A program made the translations under genes and the position numbers. Source: Planctomycetota bacterium (GTDB lineage: Bacteria; Planctomycetota; UBA1135). Taken from it: a stretch of DNA of 64,000 bases. Shown piece after piece: positions 15,555 to 24,133 of the stretch. Numbering within the stretch: the first letter of the stretch is position 1; every line of letters begins with the position of its first letter. The stretch is taken from positions 460,230 to 524,229 of the forward strand of contig SHNF01000018.1 of assembly GCA_004295085.1 (NCBI GenBank). Reading direction: 5' to 3'. The notes under the pieces were generated by a model. It was not told the DNA's origin and made no database searches. It saw nothing but the letters and a program-made list of their open reading frames with translations.

Positions 15555-18500
15555 ATGGACCCGGTGCCGGCCCGCCGCGACCTCGAGGCCTTGCTCGCCC
15601 ACGCAGGATGGGTGCGGGCGCTGGCCCGGAGCCTGGTCCGCGACGAGGCGGCGGCCGACGACCTGAGCCAGGACGCCTACGTCGCGGCCCTGGGCGCCCG
15701 GCCGCCGGAGCAGCAGGCCTCATTGCGCTCCTGGCTGCACCGCGTGCTGCGCAATCTCGCGGCCGATCACAGCCGCAGCGAGCGGCGCCGCGAGGCCCGC
15801 GAGCAGCGCGCGGCCGCGGAACGCCCGGCCCCGTCGCCGGCCGCCGCCGACGCCTTCGAGCGCGCCGCCCTGCAGCGCCGCCTGGTCGAAGAGGTCTGGC
15901 GCCTGGACCCGATCTACCGCGAGGTCGTGCTCCTGCGCTTCTTCGAGGGCCTGCCGCCGCGCCGCATCGCCGCCGCCCTCGACCTTCCCGTGAACACCGT
16001 CCGCACGCGCCTGCGCCGCGCCCTGGAGCAGCTCCGCGCGCGCCTCGGCGACACCGTCGGAACCCACTGGCGCGCTTCGTGCCTGCTGCTTGCTGCCACC
16101 GGTCGTCCCGGGCTCCTGGGAGGTGTTGCCATGGCCGTGAAGGCTCAGACCGTCGCCGCGGGCGTCGCCGTGCTCGCGCTCCTCGCTGCGCTCCTGTTCT
16201 TGCGCCCATGGCGCGCGCCCGCAAGCAGCCAGCACGACCATCAAGAGGCTCAGGCGCCCGCGGCGGACCTCGCGCCCCCGGGCACGCCCGAGCCGCCGGC
16301 CGAGCGCCGCGCGCTCGCCGCAACAGCGAACGCGGCCCACTCCACAACCGGCGCCGCGGGCGTTCCCGGTTGGACCGGCGTCGTCCTCGGCGGCGATGGC
16401 GCGCCGGTGGCGGGCGCGGTGGTGCACGCCTACTTATGGGGAGCCGAAGCGGGCGCCACCACGGACATCGCAGGGCGCTTCACCCTGCCTTGGCCGGCGC
16501 GCGATTGGGATCTCTATGGGCAGGTGGACGTTCGCGCGAGCGGATGGTCGCTGGGGACCATCACCGACCCGCCGGCAGATCCGCCGGCATTCGTGACCGT
16601 TCAGCTCGACGGCCGACATTCCCTCCGCGTGCGTACCGTGGACGAGCGCACCGGTGCGCCGGTCCGCGGCGTCGAGGTGCTCCTCCGCATGGAGGGAGTG
16701 GAAGACATCCTCGCGCTCAGCGGCGATGACGGTCTCGCGCTCCTGCACGCGCAGGCCTTCGGATCCGCCGTCCTCCACGGCCGCGGCCGAGGGACCGCGA
16801 TGGTGGCGCCGCTCTCGGTCGAGCTAACTCCGGATGCACCCGGATCGATCCTGCTGCCGGTGCGTCCTTATCCGCAGCGCGCGCGCCTGCTCGCAACCGA
16901 CGAGACGACCGGCCTTCCGATCCTTGACGCGCGTTTCTCGCGCGTGACGGGGCTTCCTGCCTGGGCCTGGAACGAGGAGGGCCACCCGCGGGCCATCATC
17001 CCCGCCTCTGGTGGTCTTGCGGAGGTGGAAGCGCTGGAGGGCGAGCTGCCACTTTCAGTCCTGGTCGAAGCCGAGGGTTACCTGCCATGCCACATGAGCG
17101 TGGTGGACACGCCCGAGGATCCCGTGCGCGTCCTGCTGCGGCCGCTTCCGGCGACGCCATTCCTTGTCGTCGAGTGCGGCCAGCCGGTCAGCGAGCCGAT
17201 CCGGGTGCACTACTCGGCCATGGCAATGGGCCGCCGGCACCCCAGGCAGGAGGGCTACGTGCCGCACTCAGTCGCCATGCTGGCTGGCGTGCGGACACCG
17301 CCGCGCATCACGGGAACGGTCCTGACCGACGCGCATGGCTTCGGCGTCCTGCCGATCCCCTCGGGTCAGGAAGGCTGGCCAGACCACTTCGATCTGACCC
17401 TGGAAGCGCCCTCAAGGCAAACCCGCAGCTATCTGTGGCTGGCCCGCTCCGAGATGCCCGACCCGCCTTGGCGTCTCGATCTCGATCCGTGCACGGCCAA
17501 CGTGACGGTGCGCGTGCTTGACGCGCACGGACTGCCGCGGGCGGGCGTCGAGGTTGAAGTGACCCCTGCCATCCTGTCCGACAGCCAGGACCCGCGAGAG
17601 GACCGGGTGCGCGCGGCTACCTTCAACCTGTACCGGCCCGAGCAGACCGGAAACAAGCTCCTGGCGATCACGGACGCCTCCGGCGAGTGCCGCTTCGCGA
17701 TCCCTGCCCCGTCGAGGCCGGTTGCACACATGCGCGTCGGCCCTGAGTCGGTCGAGAGCTCGGATTGGAAGACCGCGCCTGTACTGCAGCCCGGTGGAGA
17801 GCTCACGCTGCTGCTGCGGCTGCCAGCGGAGCAAGCTCTGTTCGAGATCAGCGGGCGCGTTCTCCTTCAGGGTGTGTCGGCCGACAGCTGGACCGCCGAG
17901 GTGGAGCTTCGGCCCCTTGATCCGGCGGTCCGATCCCACAAGCGTTTGGCCCGGTCGGGGCATGAGAGGTTTCACTTCGAGGGCCTTCCGGCCGGCATCT
18001 ACGAGTTGCGCCTGCCCGAGCTGCGTGACGTACCGTCTCTCACCGTTGCTGCCGGCGCGACAGGAATCGTGCTGCCCGTGCCGGAGCTGAACAGCTTCCG
18101 TCTGGAGGCGGTCGACGCCGGGAGCGGCGAGCGGATTCCGAATGTGCGCGTCGAGCTGTGGACGGCGGAGGGTCGATGGCACCTGACCTTCCTCCGCCAG
18201 GACTCCAACGACGGGACCATCGCCCTCAAGAACTGGGCCTCGGATTTCGAGCGCGTCGAAGTGCGGGCAGACGGCTATGCGGCCGAGTATCTGGACCTCC
18301 AACCGCTCTCCCCGGAGAGGATTGCAAGCCTTCGCGTGGAAATGCAGCCTTCACGCACTCTACGACTACGATGCTTCGAGCCGGACGGAGCTCCCTCGCC
18401 GCGAGTTCGGCGATTGCGCTGGGAGGACGCACCCTGGGGGCCGGAAGACGTTTCCTGGCTGCCGCCGGATCGTCCGCCCGGCGTCCTGCGCTGGCCTTCC

Positions 18501-18617
18501 GCCCCGCGGCGAGCGTTGCGCGTCCAGGCGGTGGACGACAGCGGCCAGCCGCTAGGTGCGCCGGTGGACGTGCCGCAGGGCGAGTCCGACCTCAGTCTGG
18601 ACGTCCAACTGCCCTAG
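15555..18617 (+). CDS. ECF sigma factor with transmembrane anchor and long extracytoplasmic beta-sandwich extension
   Basis: 1020 residues. Residues 10-80 match sigma region 2 (VRDEAAADDLSQDAYVAAL, SWLHRVLRNLAADHSR). Residues about 105-165 match region 4 (LDPIYREVVLLRFFEGLPP, then an LPVNTVRTRLRRAL helix). Residues about 199-216 are a single membrane span (VAAGVAVLALLAALLFL). The remaining 800 residues would lie outside the cytoplasm and contain repeated carboxypeptidase-regulatory-like beta-sandwiches (for example GTVLTDAHGFGVLPIP, ITDASGECRFAIP). ECF factors with large C-terminal extensions are known in Planctomycetota. No anti-sigma gene is adjacent, so the extension itself may sense the signal and hold the sigma part at the membrane; that is inference. 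The stop overlaps a convergent small gene by four bases. Confidence 0.9.
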   Translation: MDPVPARRDLEALLAHAGWVRALARSLVRDEAAADDLSQDAYVAALGARPPEQQASLRSWLHRVLRNLAADHSRSERRREAREQRAAAERPAPSPAAADAFERAALQRRLVEEVWRLDPIYREVVLLRFFEGLPPRRIAAALDLPVNTVRTRLRRALEQLRARLGDTVGTHWRASCLLLAATGRPGLLGGVAMAVKAQTVAAGVAVLALLAALLFLRPWRAPASSQHDHQEAQAPAADLAPPGTPEPPAERRALAATANAAHSTTGAAGVPGWTGVVLGGDGAPVAGAVVHAYLWGAEAGATTDIAGRFTLPWPARDWDLYGQVDVRASGWSLGTITDPPADPPAFVTVQLDGRHSLRVRTVDERTGAPVRGVEVLLRMEGVEDILALSGDDGLALLHAQAFGSAVLHGRGRGTAMVAPLSVELTPDAPGSILLPVRPYPQRARLLATDETTGLPILDARFSRVTGLPAWAWNEEGHPRAIIPASGGLAEVEALEGELPLSVLVEAEGYLPCHMSVVDTPEDPVRVLLRPLPATPFLVVECGQPVSEPIRVHYSAMAMGRRHPRQEGYVPHSVAMLAGVRTPPRITGTVLTDAHGFGVLPIPSGQEGWPDHFDLTLEAPSRQTRSYLWLARSEMPDPPWRLDLDPCTANVTVRVLDAHGLPRAGVEVEVTPAILSDSQDPREDRVRAATFNLYRPEQTGNKLLAITDASGECRFAIPAPSRPVAHMRVGPESVESSDWKTAPVLQPGGELTLLLRLPAEQALFEISGRVLLQGVSADSWTAEVELRPLDPAVRSHKRLARSGHERFHFEGLPAGIYELRLPELRDVPSLTVAAGATGIVLPVPELNSFRLEAVDAGSGERIPNVRVELWTAEGRWHLTFLRQDSNDGTIALKNWASDFERVEVRADGYAAEYLDLQPLSPERIASLRVEMQPSRTLRLRCFEPDGAPSPRVRRLRWEDAPWGPEDVSWLPPDRPPGVLRWPSAPRRALRVQAVDDSGQPLGAPVDVPQGESDLSLDVQLP

Positions 18618-18979
18618 CTTGCGATCAATCTGGCGCTACCGGGGACCGTGCGCCACTCGCGCTCGCCGTAGCGATCGGCCGACCAATGCCCGTCGCCGGG
18701 CAGGCGCGCGGTCTTGTTGACTATGAAGCTGTCGAGTCTCACGTGCTGGAGGCCGAGCAGCGTCATCTCCGGCGTCCGCCAGGCGAGGGCGGTGACCTGC
18801 TGGGCGTGGGCCTGGCCCCAGGCGCCCCGCCTGGCCTCCGGCCAGAGCAGGCCGTGCGCCGCCTCGTAGGAGAGCACCACGGCCTGTCCTCGAAGGGCCT
18901 GCTGCACGAGCCAGACCAGCAGCTCCACGCTGCGGTCCTCCGGCGTGCGACAGAGCAGGGTGGGCCGGAGGGGGTTCAT
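18614..18979 (-). CDS. Uncharacterised protein (121 aa)
   Basis: Short leftward gene whose stop overlaps the end of the ECF-sigma fusion. The product looks soluble: an N-terminal helical half (EDRSVELLVWLVQQALRGQAVVLSYEAAHG) and a strand-rich second half (MTLLGLQHVRLDSFIVN). It has no cysteines suited to metal binding, no signal peptide and no recognised domain. The composition differs clearly from the opposite-strand frames in this stretch, which are arginine-rich. The 90-base gap before the dehydrogenase to its right would carry its promoter. Function unknown. Confidence 0.55.
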   Translation of the reverse strand: MNPLRPTLLCRTPEDRSVELLVWLVQQALRGQAVVLSYEAAHGLLWPEARRGAWGQAHAQQVTALAWRTPEMTLLGLQHVRLDSFIVNKTARLPGDGHWSADRYGEREWRTVPGSARLIAS

Positions 18980-19069
18980 TGCGTCCGGTGACGGCGATTG
19001 GAGCCGCGCCGCTGCGCAGCTAGCCTATTCGCCCCAGATTCATCGGCACCCCCAGCCAGAGAGCGAGCC

Positions 19070-20200
19070 ATGGCCAAGTACAAGATCGGGTGGATGCCCG
19101 GCGACGGCGTCGGCGTCGAGGTGATGGAAGCGACCCGCATCGTGCTGGATGCGGTGGGTTTCGACGCGGAGTACGTGCCGCTGGACATCGGCTGGGAGTT
19201 CTGGCGCCAGGAAGGCGATGCACTGCCCAAGCGCACCGTGGACGGCATCCGGCAGGTGCAGGCCACCTTGTTCGGAGCCATCACCAGCAAGCCCAAGGAG
19301 GAAGCCGAGGCCGAGCTGGCGCCGCAGCTGCAGGGGAAAGGCCTGAGCTACCGCAGCCCGATCGTGCGCATGCGCCAGTTGTTCGACCTGTACGTGAACC
19401 TGCGCCCGTGCAAGGCCTATGCGGGCAACCCGCTCAACTACCGCGACGACATCGACCTGGTCGTGTTCCGGGAGAACACGGAGGGTTTGTACGCCGGAAT
19501 CGAGTATTTCCCGGTCGAGGGGGAGATCCGATCGGTGCTGGAGAAGCATCCGGCGTTCAAGGCCTTTTCCAAGGTGCCCGGCAATCAGATGGCGCTCACC
19601 ACCCGCATCATCACGCACAACGGCGCGGCGCGCATCGTGCGCGCGGCCTTCGAGTACGCGCAGAAGCACGGTTACAAGAGCGTGACCGTGGTGGAGAAGC
19701 CGAACGTGCTGCGCGAGACCTCGGGCCTGTTCATGCGCGCCGCCCGCGACGTGGCCAGGGAGTTCCCCAAGGTCGAGATGTGGGACGCCAACATCGACGC
19801 CATGGCCATGTGGCTGATCAAGAATCCGCAGAACTACGGCGTCATCGTCACCAGCAACCTGTTCGGCGACGTGATCAGCGACCTGTGCGCCCAGCTGGTG
19901 GGAGGGCTTGGCTTCGCCGCCGCCGGAAACATCGGCAAGGACGTGGCCGTGTTCGAGCCGACGCACGGCAGCGCGCCGAAGTACGCCGGCCAGTACAAGG
20001 TGAACCCGCTGGCCTGCATCCTGGCGGCCAAGCTCATGCTGGACTGGTTGGGCGAGCGCGCCACCGCCGCGCGCCTGGAGAACGCGGTCGCACGGGTGGT
20101 GAAGGAGGGCAAGGTCCGCACCTACGACATGGGCGGCAAGGCCTCCACCCTGGACATGGGTCGGGCCGTGGCCGAGGCCTGCGTGCGCGTTCCGGCCTAG
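19070..20200 (+). CDS. Isocitrate/isopropylmalate dehydrogenase family enzyme
   Basis: 376 residues from ATG 19070 (MAKYKIGWMPGDGVG). The frame is open 24 codons further upstream, but that part is unlike family N-termini. The beta-decarboxylating dehydrogenase fold is shown by the GDG nucleotide-binding start, the substrate arginine region MRQLFDLYVNLRP, FRENTEGLYAG, the catalytic Lys region VVEKPNVLRETSG, the metal aspartates in SNLFGDVISDLCAQ, and the adenosine-binding FEPTHGSAPKYAG. His-Gly-Ser-Ala-Pro plus the residues after it suggest NAD as cofactor. The likely reaction is isocitrate to 2-oxoglutarate, though homoisocitrate or isopropylmalate cannot be ruled out. It pairs with the aconitase-family and citrate synthase genes in this window. 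Confidence 0.88.
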   Translation: MAKYKIGWMPGDGVGVEVMEATRIVLDAVGFDAEYVPLDIGWEFWRQEGDALPKRTVDGIRQVQATLFGAITSKPKEEAEAELAPQLQGKGLSYRSPIVRMRQLFDLYVNLRPCKAYAGNPLNYRDDIDLVVFRENTEGLYAGIEYFPVEGEIRSVLEKHPAFKAFSKVPGNQMALTTRIITHNGAARIVRAAFEYAQKHGYKSVTVVEKPNVLRETSGLFMRAARDVAREFPKVEMWDANIDAMAMWLIKNPQNYGVIVTSNLFGDVISDLCAQLVGGLGFAAAGNIGKDVAVFEPTHGSAPKYAGQYKVNPLACILAAKLMLDWLGERATAARLENAVARVVKEGKVRTYDMGGKASTLDMGRAVAEACVRVPA

Positions 20201-20313
20201 CGAGGCCAGGCTTCCACGGCCGGCGCCGCGAAACGTGTAACCGTTGCGGGGCATTCCGTCATCCCCCCAGGGCGGAAGTCCAAGCGCTGGCCGTTCCGGG
20301 AAAGGAGCGGTTG

Positions 20314-20847
20314 ATGCTCGACGTGCGCACCCTCATCCAGGGGGCGAAGGCGCAGGTCTCCCGCTCGGTGAACAGCGCCCTGGTGCTCTTGTACTGGCGC
20401 GTCGGTCGGCGGGTGTGCACCGAGCTGCTGCACGAGGGGAGGGGCGAGTACGGAGCCCGGATCGTGGAGGAGCTGGGTCAGGCCCTGGCCAAGGACTTCG
20501 GACTGGGTTTCGGGCGGCAGAACCTGTTCCGCATGGTGCAGTTCGCGGAGCGGTTCCCGGAGGAACGAATTGTCGTGACGCTGTCACGACAATTGAGCTG
20601 GAGCCATTTCACGGCGCTCCTGCCCGTGGAAAGCTCCCTGGCGCGGCTGTTCTATGCGCAGCTCTGCCGGCTCGAGGGCTGGACCGTGCGCCAGCTGCGC
20701 GATCGGATCCGTGCGACCAGCGGTGCGCCGCCGCGCGCCGCTGCCAAGGCGGGCGCTCTCAATGGGATCAGGCCGGCGGCCGGCTTCCGCGACGTACAGG
20801 CGCCGGCCTGGGCCCGGAAAGCGTCCACGCCGCAGGATGCCGATTCC
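20314..20847 (+). pseudogene. DUF1016 (YhcG-type) N-terminal domain remnant, open into the next gene
   Basis: Starts at ATG 20314 with a strong GGAG site. Residues 1 to about 140 match the DUF1016 N-terminal domain: LIQGAKAQVSRSVNSALVLLYWRVGRR, EYGARIVEELGQALAKDFG and FGRQNLFRMVQFAERFPE. Whole proteins of this family are about 340-380 residues and end in a PD-(D/E)xK nuclease domain, which is missing here. No stop occurs: the frame passes through about 35 low-complexity residues and continues in frame into the MmgE/PrpD gene. The simplest reading is a deletion that removed the nuclease half and the stop codon. A functional fusion is possible but less likely. DUF1016 proteins are often carried by accessory or mobile DNA. 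Confidence 0.65.
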
Positions 20848-22278
20848 ATGCCGCCGGCCAGCGCCGATATCCTTCCCGGCCCCATGGTCCTCGACACCGC
20901 CAGAACCAATGAGTCGTTCCTTTCCCACCGGATTGCCCGATGGGTGGAGGATCTCAAGTACGAGCATCTGCCCCGTCCAGTGCTGCGCGAGGTTGGCCGC
21001 TTCGTGCTGGACAGCATCGGCTGCGCCTTCGGCGGCTGGCGGACCCCGGACTGGAGGATCGTCCGCACCCTGGTGGAGGAAGAGGGTGGCAAGAAGGTCT
21101 GCCGGCTGCTGGGCGACGGGTCGAAGGTGGCGCCCACCCAGGCGGCGTTCCTGAACGCCCTTGCGATCCGGGCCCTGGACTACAACGACATCTACTGGAA
21201 GCAGGATCCCTGCCACCCGTCCGACATCATCAGCGGGCCCATGGCGGCGGCCGAGATGGCCGGAAGGTCGGGCAAGGACATGGTCCTGGGCATCGTCGTG
21301 GCTTACGAAGTCGAGCAACGGCTGTGCGAGGCGTCGTTTCCGGGCATCCGCGAGCTGGGCTGGCACCACGCCACGCTGACCGCGTTTGCGGCCGCGTATG
21401 CCGCGGGCAAGACCCTGGGTCTCAACGCAGCGCAGCTCCAGCACGCCGCCGGCATCTCCGGGTCGGCCAATTGCACCCTGGGAGCGGTCACCGCCGGTCA
21501 CCTGACCATGATGAAGAACACCGTGGACCCCTTGGCCACCCGGGCCGGCCTGGAGGCGGCGCTGCTGGCCCAAAGGGGCTTCGTGGGGCCGGCCCACGTC
21601 TTTGACGGCAAGGAGGGCCTGGCTCACGTGATGCGCAACGAGTGGAAGTGGGAGGTATTCGACGACCTGGGCCGGGACTGGCGCATCCGTCGCTGCGGCA
21701 TGAAGGCCTTCCCCACGGAGGCGCTGACGCATGCCCCCATCTCCTGCGCGATCGCGATCTGCAAGGAGAACCGCCTGAGCGCGGACGACATCGCCGAGGT
21801 GCGGATCCGGACCCTGCGCAAGGCCGCGGACATCCTCAGCGACCCCTCCAAGTACGAGCCCAAGACCCGGGAAACGGCGGACCACAGCCTGCCCTACTGC
21901 ATTGCCGCCGGGATCGTCTTCGGCCGCGTGACGCCGGACCTGTTCGAGGAAGCGGTGATCCGTGATGGGCGCATCCACAAGCTGATCCGAAGGATCAAGG
22001 TGGTGGCCGAGCCGGAGTTCGAGGCGGCGTTCCCCCAGGTCCAACGCTGCCACGTGCTGGTGAGCACCGGGGACGGGCGCCGCTTCGAAAAGCAGATCGA
22101 CTACCCCAAGGGCGACCCGCGGGACCCGCTCAACGACGAGGAGATCCGAGCCAAGTTTGATGCCCTGGCCACAGGGGTGCCGGTGGAACGGCGCCTGGCG
22201 ATCTGGAAGGCCGGCTTCCGTCTGGGATCCTTCAAGAAGGCCGGAAGTTTCCTGAAGCTCTGCGCCGCCGACGCGTAG
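20848..22278 (+). CDS. MmgE/PrpD family protein
   Basis: About 476 residues if started at ATG 20848; ATG 20884 is an alternative and the frame is open from 20314. The MmgE/PrpD fold of 2-methylcitrate dehydratase and cis-aconitate decarboxylase is recognisable from RPVLREVGRFVLDSIGCAFGG, RALDYNDIYWKQDPCHPSDII, HHATLTAFAAAYAAGKTLG and MKAFPTEALTHAPI. The full domain is present, so the enzyme should be active even though its upstream region was rearranged. It sits behind the isocitrate-type dehydrogenase and probably handles a tricarboxylate. Methylcitrate synthase and methylisocitrate lyase genes are not in the window, so a full propionate pathway is not shown. Confidence 0.87.
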   Translation: MPPASADILPGPMVLDTARTNESFLSHRIARWVEDLKYEHLPRPVLREVGRFVLDSIGCAFGGWRTPDWRIVRTLVEEEGGKKVCRLLGDGSKVAPTQAAFLNALAIRALDYNDIYWKQDPCHPSDIISGPMAAAEMAGRSGKDMVLGIVVAYEVEQRLCEASFPGIRELGWHHATLTAFAAAYAAGKTLGLNAAQLQHAAGISGSANCTLGAVTAGHLTMMKNTVDPLATRAGLEAALLAQRGFVGPAHVFDGKEGLAHVMRNEWKWEVFDDLGRDWRIRRCGMKAFPTEALTHAPISCAIAICKENRLSADDIAEVRIRTLRKAADILSDPSKYEPKTRETADHSLPYCIAAGIVFGRVTPDLFEEAVIRDGRIHKLIRRIKVVAEPEFEAAFPQVQRCHVLVSTGDGRRFEKQIDYPKGDPRDPLNDEEIRAKFDALATGVPVERRLAIWKAGFRLGSFKKAGSFLKLCAADA

Positions 22279-22654
22279 ACGCGTGCTTGGGGAACGCCTT
22301 CGTCAGTCCGCATGGTCATGCCCGGCTCCCGATAGGCAGGATCCCAAAAAGCTTTTGGTTCAGGGTTGAACTCCACGAATTGTGGTGCCAAGATTCCCCC
22401 TGACCCTCCGGTACCACAAGAGACGAGATGAAACCCAGCCGCCGCGGCGTTCCAGAGCAGGTTGAGCCTGTCGGCTCCCTGCGTGACGCGCCCGTCGTCC
22501 CCTGGCTGCCTCCACCAGCGTCCTGGTCGGGGGGGCAAGCCAGCGTCCGTGTTCCGGCGAAACGGCCGGAATCCTCCCCGCCGCAAGGGCAGGGGACCGG
22601 GAATCGGCTCCCCGCGATGAGCCGGAGCACCCCAATCGCAAGGCTGTTGCAGCC
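22279..22654 (+). promoter_or_regulatory. 376-bp intergenic region upstream of lysine aminomutase
   Basis: No convincing gene. The left third (about 22310-22420) is less GC-rich than its surroundings and holds an inverted repeat (22380-22419). A 76-codon frame (22428-22658) ends by an ATGA overlap with the aminomutase start, but its Pro/Ser/Arg-rich composition looks non-coding. The region is the likely promoter of the long rightward gene run. Confidence 0.4.
22380..22419. repeat. Inverted repeat, possible operator or hairpin
   Basis: TTGTGGTGCC (22380-22389) faces GGTACCACAA (22410-22419) across 20 bases. Nine of ten positions pair exactly and the tenth is a G-U pair in RNA. It lies 235 bases before the aminomutase start in an AT-richer pocket. 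It could be an operator, a leader hairpin or a remnant of a mobile element. Confidence 0.4.
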
Positions 22655-24130
22655 ATGATTCAGGTTCGCCTGTCCACCTCCGAGGTGGCTTCCTCCGAGC
22701 CCTCCTCGGGCCCCAATTCCGCATCCTCGAACCCTCCAGGTAGAACGCCCGGCGGTCTGCAGGGTGGCGCTGCTCGGCCGGACTTCTTCCCGGGCACGCA
22801 AGCCGCCGCCGCCGGACGCGCCCGCTTCTTCCCGGGAGTGACGGACGAGGAGTGGAACGACTGGAAGTGGCAGTTCCGCAACCGCATCACCACCTTGGAC
22901 GAACTGTACCGGCTGCTGCCATTCCCGACCGAGCAATGGGGCAAGCTGCGGGAGGTCCTCAAGGACTTCCGCATGGGCATCACGCCTTATTACTTCAGCC
23001 TCATCGATCCCGCCGACCCGGACGACCCGATTCTGCGCCAGGTCGTGCCATTGGAGGAGGAGTTCGTGTTCCGGGCGGTGGGCGACGAAGATCCTCTCGG
23101 TGAGGAACAGTACTCGCCGGTGCCCGGGATCACGCACCGCTATCCGGACCGGGTCCTGATGGTGATCTCGAACTCCTGCGCCATCTACTGCCGCTACTGC
23201 ACGCGCAAGCGCATCATGTACGAGGACGCCACGCCGGACGTCGAGATCGACGCCATGGTGGACTACATCGCACGCACCCCCCAGGTACGCGACGTCATCG
23301 TGTCCGGCGGCGACCCATTGACCTACAGCACCGCCAAGCTGGAGAGGATCCTGTCCAAGCTTCGGGCTGTCCCGCACCTCGAGATCATCCGTATCGGCAC
23401 GCGCGTGCCCGTGTCCCTGCCCCAGCGCATCGATGGCGAGCTGGTCGACATGCTGGCGCAGTACCACCCGGTGTGGATCAATGTGCACTTCAACCACCCG
23501 CGCGAGGTGACCTCGGATGCAGCGCGCGCATGCGACAAGCTCATCCGCGCCGGCATTCCCCTGAACAACCAGGCGGTGCTGCTCAAGGGGGTCAACGACA
23601 GCGTCGACAGCATGAAGGGCCTCGTCCACGGCTTGATGAAGATGCGCGTGCGCCCCTATTACGTGTACCAGTGCGACCCGATCCGCGGCGGCGAGCATTT
23701 CCGCACTCCCATCAGCAAGGGCCTGGAGATCATGGAAGGCCTTCGCGGTCACACCAGCGGTCTGGCCATCCCGACCTTCGTGGTGGACGCGCCGGGCGGC
23801 GGCGGCAAGATTCCGGTGGCGCCGCAGTACTTGCTCCACTACGACGAAAAGCAAGGCCGCGCCCTCCTGCGCAACTTCCAGGGCAAGGTCTTCGAGTACC
23901 TGGAACCCGCCTACACGCGCCAGCGCGCTGGCCGCGCCAAGGTCAGCGAATCGGACCTCAGCCGCGTCGGCGGGGAGCTCGTGTCCAAACGCCCAGGCGG
24001 CCCGCACGCCAAGGGGAACGGGCTGCGTGCTGGCAACGGCAGCAGGACCGGGCCTGAGCTGCCCGTTGTGGGCAAGAGCAGCTGGGTGCATCGCGGTCAC
24101 AATGTTCGCGGACCGGGCTGCGGCAGCTAG
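22655..24130 (+). CDS. kamA: Lysine 2,3-aminomutase (KamA/AblA family)
   Basis: 491 residues. A radical-SAM, PLP-dependent mutase converting L-lysine to L-beta-lysine. The cluster motif CxxxCxxC is Cys175, Cys179, Cys182 (CAIYCRYC). The PLP lysine is Lys385 in APGGGGKIPV. The two aspartates that bind the substrate amino group in the clostridial enzyme are present as Asp341 (YQCDP) and Asp378 (FVVDAP), with the same spacing, supporting lysine as substrate. It is longer than the roughly 415-residue clostridial enzyme: about 50 extra Ser/Pro-rich residues at the N-terminus and about 80 at the C-terminus. EpmB, the EF-P modifying relative, is shorter. Two ATP-grasp genes and a GNAT gene follow, the first after three bases. 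Confidence 0.93.
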   Translation: MIQVRLSTSEVASSEPSSGPNSASSNPPGRTPGGLQGGAARPDFFPGTQAAAAGRARFFPGVTDEEWNDWKWQFRNRITTLDELYRLLPFPTEQWGKLREVLKDFRMGITPYYFSLIDPADPDDPILRQVVPLEEEFVFRAVGDEDPLGEEQYSPVPGITHRYPDRVLMVISNSCAIYCRYCTRKRIMYEDATPDVEIDAMVDYIARTPQVRDVIVSGGDPLTYSTAKLERILSKLRAVPHLEIIRIGTRVPVSLPQRIDGELVDMLAQYHPVWINVHFNHPREVTSDAARACDKLIRAGIPLNNQAVLLKGVNDSVDSMKGLVHGLMKMRVRPYYVYQCDPIRGGEHFRTPISKGLEIMEGLRGHTSGLAIPTFVVDAPGGGGKIPVAPQYLLHYDEKQGRALLRNFQGKVFEYLEPAYTRQRAGRAKVSESDLSRVGGELVSKRPGGPHAKGNGLRAGNGSRTGPELPVVGKSSWVHRGHNVRGPGCGS

Positions 24131-24133
24131 ACG

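Noticed and set aside
22428..22658. Possible 76-residue protein overlapping kamA by ATGA
   Set aside because: Overlap is suggestive, but composition (Pro/Ser/Arg-rich, no structure pattern) and the weak ribosome site do not support a gene.
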